Shown piece after piece: positions 22,399 through 33,473 of a stretch of 64,000 nucleotides of DNA (position 1 is the stretch's first letter; every line of letters begins with the position of its first letter). The notes under the pieces were generated by a model that had not been told where the DNA came from, did not search any database, and was given only the letters and a program-made list of their open reading frames with translations. This DNA is from Botrytis cinerea B05.10 (Eukaryota; Ascomycota; Leotiomycetes; Helotiales; Sclerotiniaceae): assembly GCF_000143535.2 (NCBI RefSeq), contig NC_037317.1, positions 1,302,001-1,366,000 of the forward strand, in the 5' to 3' direction. A program made the position numbers and the translations under genes.

Positions 22399-25115
22399 TC
22401 ATCTGAGATTCATGAATTGATCCCTTTCAGCCTGCAACTGTTTGCTTTCTTCCTCTAGCCGAGCTTTGTCTTCTATATGTGCAAAATCGCCCGCCAGAAA
22501 CTTCTCTTTGTGAGTCAAATTTTCATGCCTTTTGGCAGACTGTAACAAGTCTCTCATCGCCCAGGCTCGACTGGTAGCTTCAACATTGCGTGTGAGGAGT
22601 TCTCGTGCCTCTTCCTCTGATGTCGGCACAGGCATTGCAGTTATATCAATAGGTGACAACGGAGGTGAAACGTCGTATAAATCTCCGTCTTGAGCATTAA
22701 ACGATTCATTCCCCGAAATGGAGGACACAGCAGATTCAGAGTCATCAATAAGGTCGACAGCGGTAGCTTCCAAAGACTCAGTAGTATCTTGGGCCATCCG
22801 ATCCGTTGGGCTAATTTGTGTTTCGGCTACCCGGGAGGCATGTCTCAATCCGGCTTTTACTACGTTCCGGAGTAGTTTTGCTTCGTTCTTTATATAGGTC
22901 TCGTAGAATGACTTATCAACCATTGCTGCCGCATGAAGATCCTCGAGGTTTTCGAGAAGTGAGAGAATTCGGAGGCAGACAGCACTTTTTGTTGCCTCTT
23001 TTGCTTTCTCGGCTTCAACAACACACTCTTTTATGCTAACGTGTGCGGCTAGTTCAAAGATCTCTTCTGGAACCGTATCTTGTGGATCGTCACCTTTACT
23101 CAAAGCCCATCCATGTTGACCCGAGACATCGTGAAGTGTAAGACCTATAATGGTATTCGAAATATCATTTATTTTATTTCTAAAATCAGGAGCAAAATCA
23201 CAAACACCAATATGAGTTTGGGGTGGACTAGGCATCAATCTCAGGCAGTCGATCAATTCCTTCAGACTGCGCTTCGGTGATGGTTTATGAGAAAGAGGAG
23301 AAACGCCCAATTCGTTGTAAACTAGCATAAGCCAGCCTAGATTTGTGGCATCGCAAGTATGGGATCTCCTTGGACATCGTACCGTGGAGAGCTCAAGTGA
23401 TCCTATATGAACTGGTCTCTCTGCGTTCTGCCGTGGTGGTTGAAGGTATCCATTTATAACGCTCGCACAATAATCCAGGATTTGCTCCATGTATATAGCC
23501 CTGCGTGTTCTGATAGTGTTCTTGATAGCTTGTGGCCAAAGTTTTTGACCTTGGGTCTCATCGTCACTATCTTTCAAGTTTAAAATGATGCTCCTAGAGA
23601 TACGCGTGAACAGATCTCTTGCGCCAAATGTATACGCGATAAGGAGAAGTTCCTCGGGATTGCTTTCAGCAGCTTGAGATTCCCATTGAGGTAGCCATTG
23701 ATACTCCACTTGCAACTCTACTGGCGATGTGCACCTGTACCTTAAACATACATCTGCAATACTGACGAAAACTGGAAAATCAATCCGTGGAAGCCTTGGA
23801 GCGTGCCCATGTATAGCGTGGAAAAGAAGTGCCAGTGCCTCATGGCTGTTAGGCTCCATCTGCGGCATACGGTAGACATTTGCTCCAATACCGTCCTTTC
23901 CAAAGATCTTAGTTGGTGCTTTGGGGAGATCTTTCATCATATCTGGCGGAACCGTTGGTCCAGGGCAGAGCATTTGAGAAAATAACGGTGATACGTCGTC
24001 TGGGCTTAAAAAATGGGACGACACACGAAATCTGATAACCGGAAGACTATCCGAGGGGCGGTTTGCAAATTCTAAGATTGTGTCTCCATTTTTATAAATG
24101 ATAGATTCACGAACGACTCTGTTTGGTGTATGATCCGTGTCGAACAAGCTTTCCGACTCTTCAATATCATGCTTCAGTTTATCGAAGTTCAAAGATCGTA
24201 TCTTGTACTTTTCGAAGAATTCCGGCTTTTCCGACTTCACTCTACGAACACTAGTATCTCGCCATTTTGCAATAACACTTTTCCGATGCTCCTTATCTGT
24301 TAAGAAGATTTCAAGCTGGCGTTGAGAAGCATCGGGCTCGTAGGCAGCATACGTCACTTCAAGAGAAGTACGAAGGGTAGTGGCAAGTTTTTCCTGGAAG
24401 GCTTTATAATCACAGATAGCTGATAGCCACGACTTATTGATTTGAAATGGTAGAGATGCATCGTCAACTGATCCACTGCTGAGAGATGATCGCGCGTCTA
24501 ACGGACCTATGCTGGATTCGAATGATGGGTTTCGAGCATGATGCACCTCTGGATATATTATTGGATTTAGTTTCAGGAGCAAATGGATTGAACTTATAAA
24601 TAGGGTGTATATCGTCCAGAATAATATAGGACTTACGCGATTTCTCAATCAATTTTCGGCAATGTTCCAAAGATTCCTCTCTCTGCTTTTTGTAAACCTC
24701 CCAAGCGGCATCTATATTTCTAAGTTCCGATCCCACCAGTGCTCTACGCACCTTCCTCACATTTTCTTGCAATTGAATATAGTTAGGATCATGCAATGCG
24801 CCGATGAAGAGATCTTGCGATATGTTGGATTTCGTTAATTCGATTTCCGGGAGAATAACGGGCGAGCTAACGATTAGATCGCTGTGCGGGGGCTACGGAG
24901 ATGTTAACGAAATGAAGGGGTTGACAGAGCACAAAGATAGATATTTCGGAACGTACATCAATCATTAACCCAGAACCACTAGTTGTAGCAGACTCCTCTC
25001 TCGCGTCACTCTTATTTGTTCTCCTCCCGGGCCAGAGTGAGAAGCGTCCTGGCTTTGGATGCGAGTGGGAGTTCAAACCACTCGCATACGATTGCTGTCG
25101 CCCCATTCGCGACAT
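22399..25115 (-). CDS. BTB/POZ-like fungal protein of unknown function
   Basis: Three exons join in phase: 25115-24957, 24892-24637 and 24548-22399, giving 854 residues. The first 140 residues are basic and polar, ending in a predicted coiled coil (around EVYKKQREESLEHCRKLIEK). A BTB/POZ-like fold is suggested at about residues 310-435: IRFRVSSHFLSPDD, SPLFSQMLC, then SHEALALLFHAIHGHAPRLP and ADVCLRYRCTSPVEL. The second half is helical, then disordered and Ser/Pro-rich, and ends in a Glu/Lys/Gln coiled coil (ARLEEESKQLQAERDQ). Many paralogous BTB proteins of this kind occur in filamentous fungi and could act as adaptors. Target and pathway are unknown. It is head-to-head with the RtcA gene. 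Confidence 0.75.
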
Positions 25116-25739
25116 TTTGATGTGGAATCTGTCGGGCTTCCTGCGAACAGTGTATCAAGGTCGAGTTTCTTGTTGATCATTATGGACGGCGCCGCAGAGG
25201 ATTACAATGAGGTATCAATTTATGTAAGGCTGTTGACAAGACATTCTCTTGCTAAGGCAGTGTAATGCCAAGGTCTGGACCGAAGATTTGTGGAGAGGCT
25301 GAGCGGATCAGTTTGCGGGGTGAGAATAGTTCATGTGGTTGAACTGGCTCGTGCTCGTGCCACAAATATATGCTCCATCGATAGGATAGCGCAATGTACC
25401 GGTATTTGAAAAAGAATTTCGAGAATAGTTTTTGAGCACGATACTGAGAGCAACGTACTGACAGCATGGTATCTTGATCGCTTTCGAGTCATAAGTTGCT
25501 GAGAAGCTTGTGTATACGAGCATAGCCGCATTCCAGACACCTTGTTCGGCCAATGACTCATTCATGTTCACCAGAAGCACAAGATCAAACGATCTTACGG
25601 ATTGTATGATTTGATCATGCTCTTTATAACAGCCTTGAGATCATTGCTGTCCTTTGAGTCTTGTAAGTAGGGAAGCAAAACGTTCAACACGGCATATGGT
25701 AGCTTTACTACACCCACGACAAAGCCTACAGACGCGACA
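25116..25739. promoter_or_regulatory. Divergent promoter region (BTB-like / RtcA)
   Basis: 624 bases between two head-to-head genes. It includes a short plus-strand frame starting at ATG 25182 (27 codons), which could be an upstream frame in an RtcA leader, and several shadow frames. No RNA gene or repeat seen. Confidence 0.4.
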
Positions 25740-27049
25740 ATGGCGAAACCGACATCACAGAAATTGGTGAAGCTTGATGGGAGAACTGGTGAAGGTGGGG
25801 GGCAGTGGGTGCTCCAGTACTATATATATTAGCTTTGCACGTTTGGCTGATTCTTTTTGGCAGACTTGTTAGGATCGCGGTTTCACTAGCTGCTCTGACC
25901 GGGACTCCTCTCATAATCACGAATGTGAGAGGTAACAGGTAAAGCACTTATCTATAAATTCAACCCGATACATTAACTCATAATTAAAGATTCGGTAAAA
26001 GGAATGGCGGTCTGAAATCACAGCACGTTTCTGCTATTAAATGGCTCGCGAAAATTACATCTGCCGAGACAAGCGGATGTTTCGTTGGAAGCAAGACAAT
26101 TGAGTTTAAGCCTAGCTCTTCTCATCATTATACGGTTGATAGAGATATCAATATCGATGCAAATTCCGCGTCCAGCATTCTACTTGTACTTCAGGCAATT
26201 CTTCCCGTCCTTTTATTTGCAAATAATGCCGCGGCCCTTCCAATCAGGCTCTCGATCAAAGGAGGGACTAATGGGAGTTTCTCTCTATCATATGAGTATC
26301 TCGATCAAGTGCTATTACCAACCCTTGAAAGGTTCGGTATTTATGTAGAGCGACAACTCAAAGTTAGAGGATGGTCACATGGACCTCTGAAACTGGGCCA
26401 TGCAGAGTTTAAGATACATCCCACACCTTTAGGCCAGTCTCTGAAAGTCCCAAATTGGCCAACTGAACGTGGAAGCGTGAAGGAAATAGATATCTCGATC
26501 CTAGTACTTGAGACACTTCAGGAACCGCTTGAAACTTCCTTGGCTACACATATTAAGCAACGCTTTCCTGAAGCAAAGATCAATATTGTTCTAAGAGAGA
26601 ATACGCATCGGATATACACACTTTTAGTAGCTCATACCTCTACTGGACTAAGATTTGGGCGCGATTGGTTGTACGATAGAAAGACAAAGGATAGGACCCC
26701 AGAAGACATATCGGCCGACATAGCAGAGAAGGTAGTTGAAGACCTTAATGCGGAGTTTGAAAAGGGTGGTTTAGTAGATGAGTATCTTCAAGATCAACTG
26801 GTTATTTTTCAAGCACTTGCTGATGGTCGATCAACAATCTTGGGACATGAGCTCTCGCCTGATCTAAAAAGTCGCCCGGATCGTACGGACGAGCCTTTTG
26901 GGGATGGGAGTAAACATACCACTACTGCTAGATGGGTTGCTAATCAAATGCTTCCGCATTTGAAGTGGTATGATAACGGGCAAACATGTGAGGGAGTTGG
27001 TTGGAAAATCAATGCTAGCAATTCTACTGTGCCGCCTAATGATTCTTGA
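25740..27049 (+). CDS. RNA 3'-terminal phosphate cyclase (RtcA type)
   Basis: The enzyme converts an RNA 3'-phosphate into a 2',3'-cyclic phosphate through a covalent enzyme-AMP intermediate. Three exons (25740-25804, 25864-25938, 25990-27049) give 399 residues. The N-terminus has the family signature VKLDGRTGEGGGQLVRIAVSL, split by intron 1 inside the GGGQ codon run, then TNVRGNR and GGLKSQH. The central part has the IKGGTNG loop and YLDQVLLPTLERFG. Near the C-terminus come VDEYLQDQLVIFQALADG and KHTTTARW; the His at about residue 356 aligns with the catalytic His of active cyclases. The intact GEGGGQ motif and this His favour true RtcA over the inactive ribosome-biogenesis relative Rcl1. 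The gene converges with the SDR gene 115 bases downstream. Confidence 0.92.
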
Positions 27050-27163
27050 TGGGATTTATCAGTTTATTATATAAAAAAAAACAGAATTGCCAAATGATCT
27101 CATACATCCACACTCGATGATTGCATTGCTTTAACCCTATTGCCGGAGCATCATTGTCTGCAG

Positions 27164-27928
27164 CTACGCAAGCAACGAACCGGAATCACTTCTCACAACT
27201 GTTCCCGTCACATTACTATCCTTCATCAACCACAAATATGACTCCGCAACCTCTTCTGGCAATGCAACATGCTTCGTCAACACATTACCCTCCACCGCCT
27301 TGAACAGCTTCTCTCTCTCCTCCTGTCCCATCCCATTCCATAGTTCCGTCTTCACCGGACCAGGACTCACAACATTAACTCTCACAGGCGCCAAATCAAC
27401 CGCCAGACCCCTCGCCATCCCATGCAACCCCGCCGCAAAACTGGTAACAACACTCCACCCCTTCATCGGTTTATCGGCCGTCGACCCCGTCGTCAACGTA
27501 ATCGAAGCCTGTGGTCCCTCACTAAGGTACCTACTCCCAACTTTCGCGACCATCAATTGTCCAAAAAATCGCACTTGTCCCGCCTTCTGCATAGTCTCTA
27601 GCGAAGCTTCCTCTAGCGGGACAAGAGATAATGCATCACCGGCTGTGAAAACTATATGATCTACTTTCCCCGTCTGTTCAAACAATTTCTCAACATCGGC
27701 TTCGAGCGTGGGCTTGGAGAGATCGCATGGATATCCGGCGACTTTTCCATCCGGATAACTATTCTTGAGTTTCTCAACTGCTTTGGCGACGCGATCCCGA
27801 GAGGACGAGGATATTGTAACGGATGCACCACTTTCGAGTGAGGCTTCTGCTACACAGTATCCGATCCCGGAGGAACCACCTATGACGAGAACGTGTTTGG
27901 AAGCGAGCTTCTGGTATTTTCCAGGCAT
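27164..27928 (-). CDS. Atypical short-chain dehydrogenase/reductase lacking the YxxxK motif
   Basis: A single-exon gene of 254 residues with a Rossmann fold. The coenzyme loop GGSSGIG is at residues 17-23, a PCDLS segment near 67-71 and TAG (in place of NNAG) near 95-97. The usual active-site Ser is present in TTGSTADKP (about S149), but the following segment reads KGWSVVTSFAAGLHGMARGL, so neither the catalytic Tyr nor the Lys of YxxxK is there. Downstream the fold is normal: DLAPVRVNVVSPGPVKTEL. This variant forms a recognisable subfamily in fungi and bacteria. It probably binds NAD(P) but may not reduce ketones by the standard mechanism. Substrate unknown. Confidence 0.88.
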   Translation of the reverse strand: MPGKYQKLASKHVLVIGGSSGIGYCVAEASLESGASVTISSSSRDRVAKAVEKLKNSYPDGKVAGYPCDLSKPTLEADVEKLFEQTGKVDHIVFTAGDALSLVPLEEASLETMQKAGQVRFFGQLMVAKVGSRYLSEGPQASITLTTGSTADKPMKGWSVVTSFAAGLHGMARGLAVDLAPVRVNVVSPGPVKTELWNGMGQEEREKLFKAVEGNVLTKHVALPEEVAESYLWLMKDSNVTGTVVRSDSGSLLA

Positions 27929-28678
27929 GTTTGCTACTCGAGTATTTTATTTGATAAGGTATGATAGACGAATGAATGGAAGAGATAGGAGCTGGGTGAA
28001 TGAGTATCAAACCAAAGTGCAAATAGAGTGGTATATAAATACAGATTTCAAACAAAACTCAACATCCTCTTACGTATATGGAGTATCTGTCTCTTAAAAG
28101 CGATAAATCCGAATGCATCAACAAAGCCCTCCCTCTCCATTCCACAATAAACAATGGACGCGGAATTTAGGTGGAGATACCTATCCTGAGACTAAGGGAA
28201 TCGATGACGAAGATAAAGATTAATTGTTCTCCACACCATCCCCATACTATATGAATTACTAATACTCTCAGTTCAAACTCCCGTTGTCAAAGCTCAGCTT
28301 GACAATCCATCAAGAAGCGGCTTAGTGTACGTAAATTCTCTATGTTAATCTTCAGTTAATAATGCTGATACTGGGGCAAGGTGAAGAAAAAGTTTAATTT
28401 TCATCCGAGGAATGCTAATACCATGTGTGTTGCCCCAAGATATAGATTAAACGGGGGAACAAAGTACGTTGGCAGTGATAAAGTTAATTACAAATCTGCC
28501 GGAGTGGAACAGCGTGAAAATATGTCAGCCAAAATTATAAATCAACATTATTTATCATTTCATGTGGTTGATAGCAACTCCGTAATGGCATGAGTGAACT
28601 CCGGATCTTTAATGTGAGTAACCCCTTTAACCCTCCTTATATTATCATAATTTACAGAATTCTATAACATCATCATCA
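27929..28678. other. Intergenic between SDR promoter and EMC1 3' end
   Basis: About 750 bases. It presumably includes the SDR promoter and the 3' untranslated region of EMC1. A short CAT trinucleotide run at 28669-28680 abuts the EMC1 stop codon. No gene seen. Confidence 0.45.
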
Positions 28679-31659
28679 TCATGCATTCAACCACCTGCCA
28701 TTGATTTGTTTCCTCCTCACCTATCAAAATATTAGCAAAGCACTCTTTAAACAATGAACAAAGTAAAATAACTCACCATAGGCGCTAAAATTGTAACACC
28801 AACTCCCAATGCCAAAACAGTAGCCACTAAACTCAGCTTATTGAACGCCTTGCCTAGAATATCAAAAGCAGCGCTAGGAGTAACTCTTGTTCCGAAAACA
28901 TCAATTCCATATGCGAAAACCAGGCTAGTACTTTCTAGTATAGCAGGGCTGGTAATAACACCCTTGATACCAAGAACTTCACGTTTATGACTGATGATAA
29001 GTTTGGGGTCAAATTCAATGACAGGCGAGTAACGTAGAAGTCCTTCTTCTTGTTCGGCAGGGATAGGGTCTCGGCCAACTGGTCGACGGGGATCAAGAAG
29101 ATAACGTGGAATACCAATGATGGAATTGGATGCCAGAGTACAAAGAAGTTGACGAGTAGTAATCCCTTGGCGGGTTTGGGAAACAGACATGTGGGTTATC
29201 GCTTCAGGTACCACGAATGATTGGCTAATAACATGAGGAAGAACTGGGCCAGCATTTGGTACGTCCGATGGGTCAAGACTTGATGCATTCGCATTCGAGC
29301 CGAGGGTTCCGCGGTCGTTTGGAATAGGAGACTCGTAAAGGTCAGTGACGATAAGCTGATACCCTTTTGATCCATGTAGAGAAGTGGTGGTTGATAATTC
29401 ATCGCTCCATAAAGAATATGCGAACCAGTTCTCGGTGAAAACAGAGGCAATGGGTTTCTTGGTGTCCACACCTTCGTGATTTGCAGAATAGAGGACATCG
29501 CCAGAAACTGTATCAAGAAGATAGAAGGAGGCAATTGAGGATTCATCGGAGACGGCTGTAACCAAAACAGTGTTGGGATTCAAGTATTTGTACATAACTG
29601 TACGATCACCAAGAACTCGCCCAATTGACGCAACTGGATCATGTGCGGGTTTAGAGACTACCTCGACGATCCTTTGGCCAGAAGGTGGTTGAAATGACCA
29701 GGTAAAGAGAGGTTTGGCATCAGCACCTTGAATGTCAAATTTCAAACCTTTGACTTCGCCATTCTCACCCCGAACCACAAGCATTTCCTTTGGTGCCCAA
29801 TCTTTTGGTAAATCGCCAGGATTTCCATTGGTACCAATAGGTAACACCCACCTGCCAAGGTTGCTGTCAACGACAGCCGCGCTCTGAACAGATGGCCACT
29901 GCCCAGGGTTTATGGCCTCAAGTCCCATTCCAGTTGTAGTGTTCACGATAATATATTCTCCTTGACTACCTCGAACGGTTGTTGTACTTTTAGCATTGTT
30001 GACAAATATGGACCTAACGTCCCACTTCTTGCCAGCTGGTATATCAAAAGCTTTGGAGCCCCATACGACACGCCCTTGAGATCCAGCATCAAGTGCATAC
30101 AAACGACCTCTTTGGGTTGCAACGATAACTAACTTGTTGAAACCAAAGTTATCTCGTTCTAAAACACTTTCATTCGATGTAACCAAATCTCCAGGTAAGA
30201 TAGCGCTTAAAATTCGGGTTGGTAACTTTTCCAAGTATGCAGGAAGGTATTGTAAATCGTTGATATGACGATTGACTCGATGAATATATGCTTCCAATGG
30301 GTTGCTGTGAGCTTCTGCCTCAAGTGTCTCTGCCAACGATTCAGAGGCTGGGATTTCAGCCCATTCAGCAGCCACAACACCAGAGAGACCCTCGACGCGA
30401 GACCAAGCTACAGCACCATTGCGCACCAGAACCCAGTCCTGTTCCGCGCTCACCATAGCTGATCTTACAGCATAAAAATCAGGAGCTTTATGGACTACCT
30501 CTGATGCACCGTAGAGAAATCGAAGTCGGTCATTTTGCTTCTCTGCTTTAACTGGCCATCTGCCCAGAACTCCATGAGACATTGAAGAGAAGATAAAAGT
30601 CTCTTCCTCGGTAAAGCGAGTGAAGTAGACGTCGGCAGCTTGCGAGCTAGTTGAGAAAGCACCGCTGCCTGCAAGCTTGGGGATTTCATATGCTTTGCTA
30701 ATGCTACCACTTTTCATATCGATATGATAAACATCTGCTCTGTTTGAAGTTGCCGAGTGACTGTGTACCAAAAAATGTGGTAAGGATTGCGCCGAACTAG
30801 GCGCGTGAATAGAGACCTTTGTAAGCTCCCCATCCGATTCTTTTAGAGGCAATGTCTGCAAGTCACTTGGTTTGCCCAGGATGTTGACCTTGAGACTCTT
30901 CAGCGACCTATCGGTCCAAGCAATGATGGGAGCAGCAGAGTTCGCTCCGACAAGTAAGACATCCTCCGGTGTATGAACATCTCCCTTGGTGGAGAGTGTG
31001 TATTCAGTAACTCTTTTACCCGTCAAATGATCAAGAGTCGTAACTTTGACGCTATAGCCTCCCCAGGAACCGTGAAGAGTGACAACAAAAATGTCTCTAA
31101 CATTTGTGCTGACTTGCAGAGGTAAATCACCACTTGCATCAACATATTCCCAAACGACATCTCCATTATCTCCGTTAAGTTTTCGTACCACGACTTTTCC
31201 AGCATCTTCGAATAAAGTCAGAACATCCTTGATATTGTCAAAGCCCTCAACAACTTCCACATCTTTTGCTTGTCCTGTGAAAGTGTTTCCCCATCTTTCC
31301 CTTCCACTCTTCGCATCCCAAGCATCAACTCTGCTGCCCAAAGCACTAATAATTGTACCAGCTCCCTCAACTGGTCGCAGAAATCCTTCTCCGTGATTAT
31401 CGCCATTCGCCAGTAGTTGTCGCCATCGAACGTCCCCCGTGCCTGGATTGACAGCTCCAAGGACGCCAAGATCACTCAATGTATATAATAGCGCGCCATG
31501 TTCAGTTTCCCTGGGTTTGTAGAAGAAGGTTGTGTCTGATTGTGGGAGACCTAGTAATTCGTGATGGTAGTCAACCGTGTAAGCTTCATCTACGAAGACT
31601 GCGAATGTTCTAGGAAGTATTGACAGAGTCAGGCAAAGCAAATTTAGAGGGAGTCGCAT
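28679..31659 (-). CDS. EMC1: ER membrane protein complex subunit 1
   Basis: EMC1 is the largest subunit of the ER membrane complex, which inserts tail-anchored and multi-pass proteins. Two exons: 31659-28777 and 28720-28679, with a 56-base intron between, giving 974 residues. I chose the ATG at 31657-31659 because it starts a clean signal peptide (MRLPLNLLCLTLSILPRTFA); an in-frame ATG 42 bases upstream is less suitable. The lumenal part is a beta-propeller of PQQ-like blades (GALLYTLSDLGVLGAVNPGTG early, GRLYALDAGSQGRVVWGS in the middle). The C-terminal DUF1620 region leads to one membrane helix (LVATVLALGVGVTILAPMV). The second exon supplies the cytosolic tail VRRKQINGRWLNA, typical of EMC1. 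Without that splice the frame would end in an unrelated SYFTLFIV tail. Confidence 0.95.
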
Positions 31660-32141
31660 AATGAATGATGTCGAATGGGGTATGGACCTCCAATGTGGCA
31701 TGAAGCTCTGGAGCTTTGGTTATCGTGAGCTAGATTGGGAGAATCTCGGTTCGGATTAGGTAATCAATTGCTGATCAATTGCCTGCCCACTTGAATTTCA
31801 AGCATCCAACGGATAGTATACCTCGAGAGAACCTCAGGAGTACCTTTTCGGGAGAATTTTACTGGCAAAGCACAATGAGCATGGGTACACGATTTGAAAC
31901 TTACAATCACATCCCAATTTCTAGTGAAACCCACATCTCCATGTCTCTTACATTGACGAGGTGTTATTCCACTCGTGTTAGTGCTAACATCTCTTTGAAC
32001 ATTGCTTACTGTTCTCATTCTTTAAAATCACATATATTGGCCAAAGGGAGCACTTCTTCATAGGATACACTGCTAGAAGCTTTCAAGCCTTTCTATTGAT
32101 GTGCTGTTTGTCTACATTCACAATGTTCACAGCTTAGCTAC
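31660..32141. other. Intergenic upstream of EMC1
   Basis: About 480 bases between the EMC1 start and the 3' end of a small minus-strand gene model. It should hold the EMC1 promoter. No other feature seen. Confidence 0.4.
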
Positions 32142-32555
32142 TCAGCATTTTTCCTGAAATGAGCAATGTGTGGTCTTTGTTGAGCCTGAAAAGTCCCCAG
32201 GCCCGTCAGATCCCATCCAAGAGAAGTCATTCTGATGATCCTTATAAAATTCATGTCTAGAACGCGTTGGTATGCCTTGTGCAGATCCTGGATTCTGTAA
32301 TGCAATTTCTGGAAGCACGATTCCTTGCAACTTGTTCCTATACCTCTTTATGTATACTCATGTCAATGTACTCGCTTTTCCTTTCACATAAACCCAATTA
32401 GACTTACCATCTTTTAAGCCATTTTGTTGGTAAATCTGTTGTATTGACTCATCGGAAGACTGTAATCTGCTGAGTATTTCTGCTCTATTAAAATTCATCA
32501 TCATCTCATGCTTCTCATTGTACGTTCTGTTCTTAGGTATTTCAAAGCCACTCAT
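32142..32555 (-). CDS. Small hypothetical protein, two exons
   Basis: Model: ATG at 32553-32555, exon 32555-32408, intron 32407-32357 (GTAAGT donor, 51 bases, GAG acceptor), exon 32356-32142, giving 120 residues. The first half is polar and helical (FNRAEILSRLQSSDESIQQI); the join reads KDVYIKRYRNKLQGIVLPEI; the end is polar with two late Cys. The donor is perfect and only this acceptor keeps the frame open into the downstream stretch, but the acceptor itself is unusual. There is no signal peptide or known domain. A real lineage-specific gene is plausible; two chance frames are the alternative. Confidence 0.4.
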
Positions 32556-33473
32556 GCGAAGTATATTTTAATCCAATTCTTACTGAATCTCTGTTGATTG
32601 ATAAAGTATTGTAAATACTCAGTCGATCGATTTCCTCTGATTGTTACATCACTCGAGTGCAAAAATAATGTTCATCGTTCAAGGAAGCTCGAACATTGAG
32701 TTCTCGCAGCGGTGGATAGTCATTCTGCGATTTATAATCTAGTTGGACTTTATTCTGTAGCTTTTGAAACCATTGTCTCCCATAAAGATACATGCAATAG
32801 CTGTCTATAGTCTATTTACACTGGCGGGCTAATTAGAGGCTCTTCTCCAATTCATATATCGATTCTTAATCTTTTATGTAAGATATCAACAACAGCTCTG
32901 AATATTATTGTTATCAATAACTCTGAAATTAGAACCCAAACCTAACATCTTTTCCTTGGTACAAGCACTTAGTATTTCGACAGATACACAATGAAGTTCA
33001 ATTTGCGACAAGTATATGTATATACTACACAGTTAAAGCAATCACCTCGTTTTCAATTCCACAGAATAAAGCTATACCACGTACATCAATCAGTAGTAAA
33101 TCCACATCCTTATTCTCAGTGTAACTACAGATCAACTAATGACAATTTTCCAATTTTTTCGTGTAACAAAAATGGATGTGTATAAAAGAGCCCATTTGTA
33201 ATTTTTGCACTCCGTTTGAAACCCTCGATTTGTTTGTCTATCTCAATCAGTTACAAAAGTCTATATAAACCCCGCATGCAATAATGTTACTCATTGGACA
33301 ACTTACCGGGAAGCTGGGGGACAAGACTCGCGCCAGCGGATGCATGCATATATGCATGGAAGTTTATAGAACAAAGCTATCGCAACATCAAACGACTAAT
33401 ATCTACTAGCACCTCCCCCCTCCCCCCGACGGAGATACTTGTTCCTGGACGTCATCAATGAATACTGATCATA
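32556..33473. other. Intergenic upstream of the deaminase-like gene
   Basis: About 920 bases of AT-rich sequence containing two divergent promoters. A perfect 16-base palindrome lies at 33343-33358. A C-rich run at 33413-33428 lies about 50 bases before the first ATG. An out-of-frame ATG at 33458 precedes the chosen start at 33474. Confidence 0.45.
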
